This document shows, piece after piece, positions 49,251 to 58,911 of a stretch of DNA of 64,000 nucleotides (position 1 is the stretch's first letter; each line of letters starts with the position of its first letter). The position numbers were made by a program, and so were the translations under genes. The notes under the pieces were generated by a model. The model was not told the origin of the DNA. It did no database searches and worked only from the letters and a program-made list of their open reading frames with translations. Source of the DNA: Symbiodinium natans (Eukaryota; Sar; Dinophyceae; Suessiales; Symbiodiniaceae); contig CAJNDS010002249.1 in assembly GCA_905221605.1 (NCBI GenBank), positions 327,423-391,422 of the forward strand. Reading direction: 5' to 3'.

Positions 49251-51794
49251 TTATTTTTTACTTTTCGCCTTTGCCTTTGGCGAGGTGTCGCCCTTCAACT
49301 TTTTAACCTCTTTCTTCAAATCTTCAACTTCTTTCATTAACTCTTGCACACAACCCCACAGCACCACTGCTGTTTTATTATATGCCAATAACTTCATACC
49401 GTCATTGTTATAATATATGATGTTGTCCCATTCAGGAGGCATTTTAGCATCTTTTAAGTCGTCTGCTATGAACCCAATATGACTTTTTTTGCTTTCATCA
49501 TTAGTAAAATTATATGTCTTAGGTTTAATATATTTAACTGCTTTATAGCATTCCTTTATATTTACCTCCTTAATGTTCTCTTTCAATTTAGAGTCTGATG
49601 TTTCAGTTAAAGCAACACAAGTTAAATTTCCTCCAATATCTGCGTTGTTAGTTGTTGTAAAGAAACCATAAACATCAACACCTGTATTTGTTGCATCTAA
49701 CCTTGATAAGTTATTATTACTTAATCTAATAAATCCATCGGTGTCGGGATTATTTATTAATACTCTTTGTTGTCCTGAAACATCAGTATTTGTAATTTCT
49801 AGTTGTCCGACTAATGTAACTTGACCATCTGTTAATTGAAGTTCCGGTGTGCTGCCTATCGTTCCGATGATAAAGTTAATTGCTCTGTCGGTGTCTCCGT
49901 TTCTTATATCTAAATCATAGTCGCTTCCGTTTAATGTTTCCTTTATTGATGACGAATGTTGAAAAAATAACTCGCCCCATACATCTAAATCTGTTTCTGC
50001 TGTTATTCTTCCTAAACTATTAAAAGTTAAATTATTTGTGACCGGTCTGTTAATTGTAATTCCGTTAGTGTCGTTTAATTGTAATGCTATTGTTCCTGTT
50101 GTCGGGTCAGTTGTTCTATCGCTTTGAAGACTAAAATTAATTTCTTCTGTTGATATTACATTTAAACTATTATTAATGTCCGCTCGCTGAAATATTCTTC
50201 CGTTAGTGCTTAATAATTGTTGTCCTAAAAATGTTGCATCGTTTTCGACTCTCGTTTCATTAAAATTACTCGTTCCCCCAACCGTTAAATGATATGACGC
50301 ATTGTATTGTCTACCTATTCCTACTGTTGCTGTTGTTTGACTTCCTATTCTTAATCTGTAATCCCCGCCTGTGTCGTGCAATATCATTTCTGTCCCGTTT
50401 GCTGGATTGCTCGGGTTCATGCATCTAAAATTCCTGTTTTTAAATTCAAACACCCCTTGTGTGTCTCTAACTCTTAAATTATAATTACTGTCTCCACTAT
50501 TTCTAAACATATCTACGCCAGTTGTTGGTAATTGAATATCTCCTGTTATATTTGTTAAATCTAAGTTTCCTATAATTTCTAAATCGTTTGCCACACGCGC
50601 TTGATTAAAATTACTTACTCCGCCAACATTTAAAAAATACGATGAGTTGTATTGAACTCCTATGCCGACTTGTGCTGTTGTCTGACTTCCTATTCTTAAA
50701 CGGTAATCGTTTCCTGTGTCGTGTAATATCATCTCTGTTCCGTTTGCTGGATTGCTCGGGTTCATGCATCTTAAATTTCTGTTCCGAAACTCCCACACAC
50801 CCTGTGTATCTCTAACACGAAGTGTATAATTAGCATCGCCTGAATTTCTAATAATATCACTGCCTGTTGTAGGAACTGTAATATCTCCTAATGTTAAATT
50901 TTGTATTTTGACACTGTCCGACGGGTTTAAATCCAATGCTGTTAAACTGTCATCGCTTGTAGCGTTCGCAATAATTTTATTTCCTTGAATTGTTATGTAG
51001 TTTGTGGCATTCTTAAACTGACTTACTACTTTGTCTCCTCCTCCTGTTTGATTACTAAATAATAGTCCTGCGGTTGGTGCTATATTTATCGTCTCGTTGT
51101 TTAATGTTAATCCGCTATGAATAATAGTAGGGGCAGAACAATCAATAATAGGATTGGTGCTAAATCGGTTTGTAAAATCACTTACGGGAACTCTTAACGC
51201 CAGTAAATTATCAATTTCTGTATCAGTGTATCCTGACCCACCACCAGCACCTGCTATTAATGTATCCACCTCACCTTTATTATAATAGTTTGTCCCTAAT
51301 TGCGCGTTAGTCTGATAATTAGTAGATAAGTTAGTATCTATTTGCGCCGATGTATAATAATTTCCTAATGTTGTGTCTATCTCTGTCTTGGTATAATGGT
51401 TGGTTGATAATGTAGTGGGGGATACAAAGTTAGAGTTTAACTGTGTTGTTGTTTGGTAGTCCGTATTTAGTAAATGAGTCAATGAACTGATGTTTTGAAA
51501 GTTTTGTAGTTGTTTAGTATCTAAAACAGAAATATTTGCTACATTTGTTGCTATGTTCGTTGTGTTTGTATCTATTAACGATATATGACTCGTTAATGTA
51601 TTGTTGTATGCTATATCTTTTGAAATTAACGGTGCGATGCTGTCATCTATATCCTGCTGTGTTATTAATCCTCCTGTGACAGTATTTAAATCATCTTGTG
51701 TAACGTATAAATCGTCTATTTCACTGACGCCTGTTGAGAAAATTTTATATATTTCGTTGGCATAAACCGTGTTCAAGTTGTTGATTGTAACCAT
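49251..51794 (-). CDS. Fibre/receptor-binding protein with S74 chaperone domain
   Basis: 847 residues, ATG at 51,794. The N-terminal 200 residues are helical with fibre-type repeats (NHYTKTEIDTTLGNYYT, NYYNKGEVDTLI). The middle is beta-rich, with a duplicated module of about 120 residues (both copies contain RCMNPSNPANGTEMILHDTG). From about residue 731 comes an intramolecular chaperone of the Peptidase_S74 type (SDSKLKENIKEV, then HIGFIADDL), which in phage fibres helps trimerisation and cleaves itself off. A Lys-rich coiled coil ends the protein. Probably a trimeric host-recognition fibre. Confidence 0.82.
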   Translation of the reverse strand: MVTINNLNTVYANEIYKIFSTGVSEIDDLYVTQDDLNTVTGGLITQQDIDDSIAPLISKDIAYNNTLTSHISLIDTNTTNIATNVANISVLDTKQLQNFQNISSLTHLLNTDYQTTTQLNSNFVSPTTLSTNHYTKTEIDTTLGNYYTSAQIDTNLSTNYQTNAQLGTNYYNKGEVDTLIAGAGGGSGYTDTEIDNLLALRVPVSDFTNRFSTNPIIDCSAPTIIHSGLTLNNETINIAPTAGLLFSNQTGGGDKVVSQFKNATNYITIQGNKIIANATSDDSLTALDLNPSDSVKIQNLTLGDITVPTTGSDIIRNSGDANYTLRVRDTQGVWEFRNRNLRCMNPSNPANGTEMILHDTGNDYRLRIGSQTTAQVGIGVQYNSSYFLNVGGVSNFNQARVANDLEIIGNLDLTNITGDIQLPTTGVDMFRNSGDSNYNLRVRDTQGVFEFKNRNFRCMNPSNPANGTEMILHDTGGDYRLRIGSQTTATVGIGRQYNASYHLTVGGTSNFNETRVENDATFLGQQLLSTNGRIFQRADINNSLNVISTEEINFSLQSDRTTDPTTGTIALQLNDTNGITINRPVTNNLTFNSLGRITAETDLDVWGELFFQHSSSIKETLNGSDYDLDIRNGDTDRAINFIIGTIGSTPELQLTDGQVTLVGQLEITNTDVSGQQRVLINNPDTDGFIRLSNNNLSRLDATNTGVDVYGFFTTTNNADIGGNLTCVALTETSDSKLKENIKEVNIKECYKAVKYIKPKTYNFTNDESKKSHIGFIADDLKDAKMPPEWDNIIYYNNDGMKLLAYNKTAVVLWGCVQELMKEVEDLKKEVKKLKGDTSPKAKAKSKK

Positions 51795-51839
51795 TATTAA
51801 ATTAAGTAGATTATATTTAATTTAATAATGTTTTATTTC

Positions 51840-53306
51840 TTAATCCAAAACCGTTGAGGCGCTCTCGGAAAGCTCAAAAACATGTTCTGAAACGAGCGTC
51901 ACATATACTTGCTCAATTCCTAATGCGAATGTGTTGTTTGCCCCTTTCAATTTAAAAGTCAATAAGGAACCCATTTTAGTATTCGAGCCGGTAAAATTCA
52001 TATCGGGCTGTTTATCAAAATTAATGCCACCAATAAACTTGTCGTTAGCATATCGGTAAATGTCAATCGAGAAACCATCATAAAACGGAGACATAACATT
52101 AACAGCACGCCGTAGAAAATACATTGCTTCTGCTATGCTTTCTATCGCTTGTTCCGGGAACTTTTTATTAGCAATCTGAACATAATACGAAATTTGTTTA
52201 GTGCTGTCGATTACACCTTCTAAATTATCAATTGTAGCAGACATAGGATGATAAAACCAAGTCCATTTTTTCTTTGCAAAATTTGCCGCTGTGTTATTGT
52301 CATCAATCTGTGAATTGCTAAGGGTAAAGAACATTTGAGATAATCGCGTCGAAGACTTAACAATGTTCATGTTGATTTCGGTATTTCCTGCCGCGAAAGA
52401 TTGTGAAAAACTGTGATAGGCGGGATAAACCATTCTAAGTCGACCCCCTTTCAATAAATGCGAAACCACGTTGTTATTCACGGAATTGTCGACTGTGATT
52501 AATTCGCAGCGAAGGATACAATTTTGAATGGACCACGAAGTTGTAGTGTTTCTTGTGGTAAAGTATAAACCATTGACATCGTCTTCCGCCTGACTTCCTG
52601 CTACCGGCGTTGCCGGTCTGATGACTGGTTCTTGTGCATCCGAACAAATTTCGAAAATAAATTCTAACGGGCAATATCGAATAGGTGGATAATACCCAGA
52701 TTGAACAAACCCGCAACAAGGTTTGTGTCCCATCCGCACGAATTTACCTTGCTCAATTCCTGTTGTGTTTGCTCTTGTAAGTTTTGGTAAAACGATTCCT
52801 CTATCATTTCTACCAGTAGTGGCAGTGGCATCATGTCCTTCAATTGCAAATGCATAGAGTCTATTAATCCTGCTGTCGTATCGAGTCAAGCAACCTTCCT
52901 GAATGTCGTCTAAATTTCTTACTTCTTCGCTTTTAAAAGATTTCATTTCTTCGCATACCAAATTGTAATTGTCGATGTCGTTGATTTGTTGTCCTGCCGC
53001 ATTGCATCTATAACGGGTAAAGAAGGCGTGACTTTCACCTAAGGGTCGTAAATATTCTCCTGCTGTGGTTGATGTATTAACGACGTCAAAAAATAAGCAA
53101 ATGCTGGACATATCGATGTAATTGTTGTCTTCTCCTGTAATAACAAATTTAATATATTTGTTTCCATTGTTGGAACTGAAAATGTTTCCAGATACACTTG
53201 GAAAATGGACTTGCTTACGGTCGGTGATATACGCGGCACTTTCTGGAAGTCCGAACTGTAAAGAATTTATCATATTATCCTGTGTTTCAGCAATGACTAA
53301 ATCCAT
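51840..53306 (-). CDS. Major capsid protein (double jelly-roll)
   Basis: 488 residues, ATG at 53,306. Length, beta-rich character and motifs fit the Polinton-like virus major capsid protein: an early YIDMSSICLFFDV strand, then SHAFFTRYRCNAAGQQINDI, and NLVCEEMKSF between strands, with late PFYDGFSIDIYRY and LTFKLKGANNTFALGIEQVY strands. It forms the trimeric capsomers of an icosahedral capsid. No frame damage. It lies in the leftward structural block between the fibre gene and a small unknown gene. The call rests on recognition of the family pattern, not on a search. Confidence 0.85.
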   Translation of the reverse strand: MDLVIAETQDNMINSLQFGLPESAAYITDRKQVHFPSVSGNIFSSNNGNKYIKFVITGEDNNYIDMSSICLFFDVVNTSTTAGEYLRPLGESHAFFTRYRCNAAGQQINDIDNYNLVCEEMKSFKSEEVRNLDDIQEGCLTRYDSRINRLYAFAIEGHDATATTGRNDRGIVLPKLTRANTTGIEQGKFVRMGHKPCCGFVQSGYYPPIRYCPLEFIFEICSDAQEPVIRPATPVAGSQAEDDVNGLYFTTRNTTTSWSIQNCILRCELITVDNSVNNNVVSHLLKGGRLRMVYPAYHSFSQSFAAGNTEINMNIVKSSTRLSQMFFTLSNSQIDDNNTAANFAKKKWTWFYHPMSATIDNLEGVIDSTKQISYYVQIANKKFPEQAIESIAEAMYFLRRAVNVMSPFYDGFSIDIYRYANDKFIGGINFDKQPDMNFTGSNTKMGSLLTFKLKGANNTFALGIEQVYVTLVSEHVFELSESASTVLD

Positions 53307-53316
53307 AACTTATATA

Positions 53317-53559
53317 TTATTTATTAGATTTTTTATTAATATTATTCTTTTTATGAGGATTTAAATTGTTAATATTTTTTGAAATTTGTTTTTCCAACTG
53401 TGGTTGTGGCACTGCCGTTGTTTCGGTTTCTACAATCCCCCTAATCATTTCATATGATGAATTGTTTATACTCTTCGTAATTTTATTTTTGAATTGGACG
53501 TTCTCCGGCAATTTTCCTATCCTCGTTTGTTCTTTTGGTTTCCTGACCTTGTTAAGCAT
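53317..53559 (-). CDS. Small basic hypothetical protein
   Basis: 80 residues, ATG at 53,559. Lys/Asn-rich throughout with a central SYEMIRGIVETETTAVPQPQ and a basic end (PHKKNNINKKSNK). It sits 10 bp upstream of the capsid gene, probably in the same transcript. No family recognised. Confidence 0.6.
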   Translation of the reverse strand: MLNKVRKPKEQTRIGKLPENVQFKNKITKSINNSSYEMIRGIVETETTAVPQPQLEKQISKNINNLNPHKKNNINKKSNK

Positions 53560-53586
53560 TATATTATACTTTATCTTAGAAAAACT

Positions 53587-54138
53587 CTAAACCCAACCCA
53601 TTACGGGTATTCTTTCATCAATGCCGTGCAATCTGTCGATGTCATGATTCGATACAGGGTTGAAAGTATTTGTGTCATAACTTATAGCAGCGTTGTCCAA
53701 ACTACTCACGAGGTCGCCAGTCATTCTAAAACGCTTGTGTTGTTCCGTCGGTCTATCTAAACCAAATATAGGAGCAATCAAACTTACCACAGGGGCATCG
53801 TAAGTTCTCGTTTTATAATTTTTATCCTTAAATTCTTTGTTTAATTCCAAAACAACACTACCGCCCATACTGTGCCCTAATAGTGTATCCACTTGCGGAT
53901 TTTCCAATAATACTTTTTTTGCCTCCTTATACCTGTCCATGTCTCTAATTCCACCGGTTTTAAGTTTTGTAAAATTTTGTTGCCAGTCTCTTGTAGAAGT
54001 CGTGCCACCCACATACATTTTATTTCCTTTAACAAAAATTTTATTATCTTTATCATATGCTAATTTAATACCCTGAGTATTTGAAATTTTGCCGTTCGCG
54101 TTTAGCATCTTATTTAATTGTGCCTCTATCTTCGTCAT
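53587..54138 (-). CDS. Lipase-like alpha/beta hydrolase
   Basis: 183 residues, ATG at 54,138. Contains the lipase nucleophile elbow GHSMGG (Ser90), a candidate Asp142 (MTGDLVSSLD) and His165 (VSNHDID), the class-3-lipase order Ser-Asp-His. The protein is short for the family, lacking most of the N-terminal part. Such lipases occur in some virophages and Polinton-like viruses, and may breach membranes during entry or release (family knowledge). No signal peptide or membrane segment. It is divergent from the minor capsid gene across 53 bp. Confidence 0.82.
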   Translation of the reverse strand: MTKIEAQLNKMLNANGKISNTQGIKLAYDKDNKIFVKGNKMYVGGTTSTRDWQQNFTKLKTGGIRDMDRYKEAKKVLLENPQVDTLLGHSMGGSVVLELNKEFKDKNYKTRTYDAPVVSLIAPIFGLDRPTEQHKRFRMTGDLVSSLDNAAISYDTNTFNPVSNHDIDRLHGIDERIPVMGWV

Positions 54139-54191
54139 TATATAAAAAGATTATAAATATTTTTTATCAATTACATTATATATTATTACAT
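54139..54191. promoter_or_regulatory. Divergent promoter region
   Basis: AT-rich gap (ATAAATATTTTTTATC, TATATATTATTAC) between the leftward lipase and rightward minor capsid genes; it must serve both starts. Confidence 0.5.
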
Positions 54192-55061
54192 ATGAGCATC
54201 AGACCATTAACGTATAAAAAGGTTTATGTGAATTCAAAATATCGCACCTCCAACAGTCGTGGCATAAGCGACTTCCAAATAGAATTAAGAGAAACGTTTG
54301 AGATACCAGATGGCACAATTATGCAAGTCCACGAAATAGCAATACCGAACACGTGGTATTCGATAAACACAAATAATCAAAATCTGTATTTCCGGCATCA
54401 GATTATCGCACCAGCAACACCACAAGGCATAACGTATCGGCGTATAGAAATACCAGTTGGCAATTACACCCCGCCTGAATTAGCAAATGCAATACAGACA
54501 CAACTTAACTTTTTCTTTGATAGTGGCGGTCGGTCGAATTCCTACACAGTCGCATATAACACTATATCAAACAAGATGACCGTATCTTCAAATTATACGG
54601 AAGTGCTTTTTATTCCCTTAACCGACGCCGATGTCCCCGCCTTGGTAGGTTCGTTTTCTAACAGTGTCGATTTGAATAACTTAAACTCAATAAACGAGGT
54701 GTTGAGTTTTAATGTCACGGTAGGCGATAGTTTTACCTCCTCTGCTCCATGGACTACCGGATTTATTAAACTTCTCCATCACCAGGACATTTACATATCC
54801 TGCCCCGAATTGTCGAATAATAACTTTCATAGTCCCTCGTCTTTTTCCAATGCTATTGTAAAGAAAGTTCCTGTTAATGCTTCCTTTGCTGGTATTATAA
54901 ACGACCCTTATGGAATTACAGATTACGATTACGTTAATGTCTCGCGTCGTTCAATAAGACGACTGAGTTTTAGAATAACAGACGAGGTAGGCAACCTCAT
55001 AGACTTCAACGGCGTAAATCTGAGTTTTTCTTTGCTCTTCCATAATACAGATGCTATGTGA
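54192..55061 (+). CDS. Minor capsid protein (penton)
   Basis: 289 residues from ATG at 54,192; the longer frame from 54,081 overlaps the lipase gene and lacks a better start. The opening KKVYVNSKYRTSNSRGISDF, then FQIELRETFEIPDG and VHEIAIPNTWYSIN, is the usual start of virophage and Polinton-like virus minor capsid (penton) proteins, followed by a beta-rich single-jelly-roll body ending IDFNGVNLSFSLLFHNTDAM. It would occupy the capsid vertices. First gene of the rightward block. Confidence 0.82.
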   Translation: MSIRPLTYKKVYVNSKYRTSNSRGISDFQIELRETFEIPDGTIMQVHEIAIPNTWYSINTNNQNLYFRHQIIAPATPQGITYRRIEIPVGNYTPPELANAIQTQLNFFFDSGGRSNSYTVAYNTISNKMTVSSNYTEVLFIPLTDADVPALVGSFSNSVDLNNLNSINEVLSFNVTVGDSFTSSAPWTTGFIKLLHHQDIYISCPELSNNNFHSPSSFSNAIVKKVPVNASFAGIINDPYGITDYDYVNVSRRSIRRLSFRITDEVGNLIDFNGVNLSFSLLFHNTDAM

Positions 55062-55094
55062 ATTATTGTAGAAAATATATAGAACATTATATAT

Positions 55095-55652
55095 ATGGCA
55101 GAAGAAAGTAATGACATCGGTACCATTGATGAAAAACCAGAACAGGAAGAAGAACCCAAACCAGAAGAGGAGGAAGTGTGTGCAGTATCTGAACCTAAAG
55201 AAGAGCAAAAACGAATTAAAATCAGGGAAGTCGCCAAAGAAAAGGCAGAATGTCAAGACTGCAAGAAAACGATGTGTATGAAAACGCTTAGGTATTCCCA
55301 CCCCGAAAAATGCGAAGGGAAACCCAGCAACGTATTAAAAAAACCTGTTAGGAAAAACAATGTTAAACCAAAAATTAATGTTGAACCATTAGCACCAGAA
55401 AATAATTCAGTAGCATCACCGCAATATCAAGAACAACGATTGCCCCCTTCAATGCCAACTGTGCCAAATGTGCCAAGTGTGCCAAGTGTGCCACAGCAAC
55501 AACCCTTAAACCCTTATGCGAATTTAACGCAACAACAATTATTGCAATTACAGATGAACACAATGAACGCTGAAATCATGAGAAGAAGACAGGAAAAATC
55601 CGCTAATATGTGTAAGGCAATGTTTCAATCCAGAAGTAAAAAATCTAAATAA
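55095..55652 (+). CDS. Zinc-finger-like protein with Pro/Gln-rich tail
   Basis: 185 residues, ATG at 55,095. The N-terminus is very acidic (EEEPKPEEEEV). Residues 50-75 contain Cys-x2-Cys ... His-x4-Cys (ECQDCKKTMCMKTLRYSHPE), a likely zinc finger. Then a basic segment, a PSVPSVP repeat and a Gln-rich helix. It follows the minor capsid gene by 33 bp. A virion or regulatory role is possible; no family assigned. Confidence 0.65.
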   Translation: MAEESNDIGTIDEKPEQEEEPKPEEEEVCAVSEPKEEQKRIKIREVAKEKAECQDCKKTMCMKTLRYSHPEKCEGKPSNVLKKPVRKNNVKPKINVEPLAPENNSVASPQYQEQRLPPSMPTVPNVPSVPSVPQQQPLNPYANLTQQQLLQLQMNTMNAEIMRRRQEKSANMCKAMFQSRSKKSK

Positions 55653-55664
55653 TAATATATACAA

Positions 55665-56006
55665 ATGGTTCTATATAATAGGTTCAAATTTCAAAAGAAC
55701 AAACAGCAACATAAAAAAAAATCGTTAGATAATCCGGTCGTTAATTCATCCGCTGATTTGGTGTATCACCAACAAAACCTCGACTATTTACTGAATCTCA
55801 AAAAACAGTTAGAAGCGAGAGAGGCAAAAGAGAAGAATCTGGCATTTAAACGCAGACTGTTAGAGGGTCAGATGAAAGCAAACTACGAAGGCGAAATGGC
55901 AAGATTGAGAGGGGAAATGCATAATCCAAGAATACCTGAGACTTCACTGGAACATCTTAAAAAAAGGTATGATACATTAAGCGAATTAAGCGAATCTATT
56001 TTCTAA
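55665..56006 (+). CDS. Coiled-coil hypothetical protein
   Basis: 113 residues, ATG at 55,665, 12 bp after the previous stop. The N-terminus is basic; residues 35-85 form a long charged helix (LLNLKKQLEAREAKEKNLAF). No motif recognised. Likely co-transcribed with its neighbours. Confidence 0.65.
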   Translation: MVLYNRFKFQKNKQQHKKKSLDNPVVNSSADLVYHQQNLDYLLNLKKQLEAREAKEKNLAFKRRLLEGQMKANYEGEMARLRGEMHNPRIPETSLEHLKKRYDTLSELSESIF

Positions 56007-56024
56007 AAGAATATATAAAAAAGG

Positions 56025-57377
56025 ATGGTAGTTAAAAATGCTGGAATACAATTTCATAGGAGGTCAAGATATGAAGATATTTTGGAACTGGTCAATGACA
56101 ACGAAGATGCACTAAAACCCTTTCCGAATAGAGATGCTGTATTTTATAAACAAAGCAACAAGGGAACTCGTTTTGATGGCAAAGACCATTTGGACAAATT
56201 AAAAGTCCAAGAAAAACAAATTGCCGAACGAATTGTCAGAGACCATATGCTACGCGAATATGCGTCGGATAATGGTTTAACACACAGAGCATTATTTACA
56301 CAGCACGACAGACCCGAACCAGAGCAACCAAGGTCGCCAGAAATGTTTGATATAGGAACTGACCCCGATGCAACGTCTGTTGCTGAAGAATTCGGCACAC
56401 CGCCAGAACAACAACTGTTTCAAATCAATGAAACATTAGGAAACATAGCAACAGCACAACAAGGCAACCAACAAGCAATTTATGAAGCACACCAACAGCA
56501 GTTAGAAAGAGAAGAACAAGGCGGTTCAGGAATTTTAAGGACATTAGGCAGCAATGCATTAAATTTAGGAGGCACAGCATTAAGAGTAGGGGGTAATGTT
56601 GCCGGACACATGGTTTCCGGTATGGATTTTGGAAGTTCGCTTCTGGCAGGTATGTCACAGGAAGCAATCAGTCAATTCAATGAAGCGATAATGAATAGAA
56701 TAAATCCGCCACCGAGACCACTATTAGATTTTACAGGAGACCCCAGAGCGGGACAATTTACTACATACGACCCGATGCCAATACCAAACATGCAATATTT
56801 GCAACCTTCGATTATTTTACAACCCCACCAACCGAATGTAGGAGCAACACAACAACCTCTACCAATTGCTTCGTCCAGTCAACCCACAGTATCAGAATTA
56901 CCGGCATTGCCACCAATACCGCGAACAATGCCACAGCGACCAACAGAACCAAGGGGCAAACCCAGACCACGACCATCGCCAAAAACATCACCCGAACCAT
57001 CGTCGCGACCTAATTTTCAACAAGGCGGTTCGTCAAGTTCAAGCGGAAATGCACCGCCACCACAAGAAGAACCGCCGAGAACTCGTTTAAATAAAAAAAC
57101 AAACACAAAAAAAGATGGAAATATTACAAAAGAAAGACAAGATGAAGAAGAAGAACCTGCTGGTTCAAAATTAATTATTCCAAGTAGAATCGGTATTCAA
57201 AAATTAAGAGAAGTATTTGAAGAAGCAAATAACAGAAATACAATAAATACTAAAACTTATAGAAATTATAGAAGTTTATACAATAGTTGGGTAAGAGCAG
57301 CAGGTGATAAAGATAGAAAAAAACAATTGTTACAAGACCTCAAAGATTTATATAGGCAACAAATATATAAAAAATAA
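56025..57377 (+). CDS. Large hypothetical virion-type protein
   Basis: 450 residues, ATG at 56,025, 18 bp after the previous stop. The N-terminal 100 residues are helical. Residues 165-215 are a Gly-rich amphipathic or hydrophobic stretch (ILRTLGSNALNLGGTALRVG). There follows a long Pro/Ser/Gln-rich disordered region (250-360) and a basic helical C-terminus (LREVFEEANNRNTINTKTYR). The mix of a membrane-active-looking segment and disorder recalls minor virion proteins of adenovirus-like viruses such as pVI, but that is only an analogy. Last gene of the typical viral block. Confidence 0.65.
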   Translation: MVVKNAGIQFHRRSRYEDILELVNDNEDALKPFPNRDAVFYKQSNKGTRFDGKDHLDKLKVQEKQIAERIVRDHMLREYASDNGLTHRALFTQHDRPEPEQPRSPEMFDIGTDPDATSVAEEFGTPPEQQLFQINETLGNIATAQQGNQQAIYEAHQQQLEREEQGGSGILRTLGSNALNLGGTALRVGGNVAGHMVSGMDFGSSLLAGMSQEAISQFNEAIMNRINPPPRPLLDFTGDPRAGQFTTYDPMPIPNMQYLQPSIILQPHQPNVGATQQPLPIASSSQPTVSELPALPPIPRTMPQRPTEPRGKPRPRPSPKTSPEPSSRPNFQQGGSSSSSGNAPPPQEEPPRTRLNKKTNTKKDGNITKERQDEEEEPAGSKLIIPSRIGIQKLREVFEEANNRNTINTKTYRNYRSLYNSWVRAAGDKDRKKQLLQDLKDLYRQQIYKK

Positions 57378-57386
57378 ATAACATTC

Positions 57387-57427
57387 AAAACATTTCAATA
57401 AATTAATACCCTTTATTGAAATGTTTT
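57387..57427 (+). terminator. Strong hairpin after the rightward gene block
   Basis: 16-bp perfect arms AAAACATTTCAATAAA and its inverse, 9-nt loop, followed by a T-rich run, 10 bp after the stop at 57,377. Likely transcript 3'-end signal. Confidence 0.7.
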
Positions 57428-57450
57428 TATTTTTGTTTTTTTTTATTTTT

Positions 57451-57488
57451 TGAGGCGTTGGGGCATAGCATGGGAAAACAGGGATGCC
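57451..57488 (+). repeat. Internal fragment of the terminal repeat
   Basis: 34 of 38 bases match the right terminal repeat at 59,761-59,798 (TGAGGCGTTGGGGC ... GGAAAACA ... GGATGCC), same orientation. It lacks the outermost 11 bases. Confidence 0.75.
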
Positions 57489-57755
57489 AGCATGAACATG
57501 ACAGTTCTGCGTTTGGTGCATGCAGTTGCTCAACTTTGTTTTTCTCAGCATTTGGGGTTCAAGTTTTTTGCGCTCTCTTCCTCCCTCGTCTCTTTTCGTT
57601 CTTCGCTGGTGGTGCGTCTCTTGACTTGAATAGACACGTCAGCATGTTGCTTTTTTTAACGTTTTGCAAAACATGTCTGTTTGAGGTCATGGACAGTTCT
57701 TCGTCGCAACGTGCTGTCGAACTTCTCAACACGTTGCGAGTTTCTCGACTTAAAT

Positions 57756-58804
57756 ATGTTCAGTAAAAAAAATATTTGGTGGTTTTGCTCCTGTAAGGTT
57801 GGCACAACAGATGAGTCGCCGAGACCTTCGACGCTCATAGGTGGCGACGCTTGGACTTTTGAAGGGTTTTAGGGTTTTAGGGGGTTTTAGGGTTTAGGGT
57901 TTTTAGTGGGTTCTTTTTTTTGGCAAGCAACATAGATAAGGAAGACCTTTGCAATCTCCTCTTGACCGACGAGGAGAATTTAGAAGAAGAAGAGGAGGAG
58001 GAAGAGGAGGAGGAACAATTCGTTTATAGGGGGGGTATAGTTAATCAAATAGGAGGGGCACCTAAAAAAAGGGCACGGGGAGGGGATGGTGGTGATGCTT
58101 CTGGGTTTAAACCTGTAAGTGGGTATTCTAATAAGAGGCAACGACGTCGTCTTATCGACGAAGAAATTAATATATCTACAACTCGTATCAACAACTCAGA
58201 TTTAGGGCCGGTTTTTGATGACATCGTTGCTTCACTTAAGGAGTCCCTGACCGCTTCGGAACCCCCTAACAAGCAGAATATCCTACGTTTATTTAAAAAA
58301 GTCGGGAATAACGAAATTACCGAAGCGATTGGGGCGTTAGGAAATAGCAACAATTTAGGTTATAGGTTGGGTTATTTGTGTAATATGCTTTATGGGGACA
58401 ATGATAACACTTTAACAGAGTTAAAGACTCTTATTAAAACAATTGAGTGTTTACAGTTGCGGTATATGGAAGCAATTTTAGTAAACATCTGGGGCGACAG
58501 CACGGGAAATATTTCTTGGACTGATTTATATTCGAGTTTATCTCAAATTCCTATGGATAGGGCATACCCCCCTAATTGTTCCCGTGCTGTTGGTTCAGAT
58601 GAAGCGCGTCCGCCGCCACCATCAGGTGGTGGTAATGATGGTGGTAATGATGATAGTGGTGACGGTGACGGTAAACCTAAAAAATATTTTATAGGGGATA
58701 CTTCGGGTGATATAGAAATGCCCCCTATAAATGAAGTGTTCGAAAGCGGCATTGATATGCCACTTGTACCACGAGGGCGCGGGCGCCCAAAAAAATCTGA
58801 CTAA
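57756..58804 (+). CDS. Acidic AT-hook protein, probably spliced
   Basis: Exons 57,756-57,865 and 57,928-58,804 join in frame to 328 residues; without splicing the main frame has no ATG (it would need TTG at 57,920). The first exon reads MFSKKNIWWFCSCKVGTTDE, the second begins with Asp/Glu-rich sequence and a run of 11 Glu, a basic APKKRARGG patch (nuclear-localisation-like), a helical centre (LRLFKKVGNNEITEAIGALG) and a C-terminal RGRGRPKKSD, a typical AT-hook. It is probably a chromatin- or DNA-binding protein acting in the host nucleus. It lies outside the internal terminal-repeat fragment, so it may be a captured gene. Confidence 0.6.
57866..57927 (+). other. Probable 62-nt telomere-repeat intron inside the provirus
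   Basis: Begins GTTTTAGGG, is built of TTTTAGGG/TTTAGGG units, and ends TTTTTTTTGGCAAG. Removal joins the two exons in frame (completing a Gly codon). Confidence 0.55.
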
Positions 58805-58911
58805 GGCGGGGTTCAACCTTTTTTTGGGTTTTGGTTGTTAGTTAGTTAGAATAATTTTGTTATTGTTCTATGTCTTTTTTCTTGCCCCCTGAAAGGTTTT
58901 GACTGGTTTTA

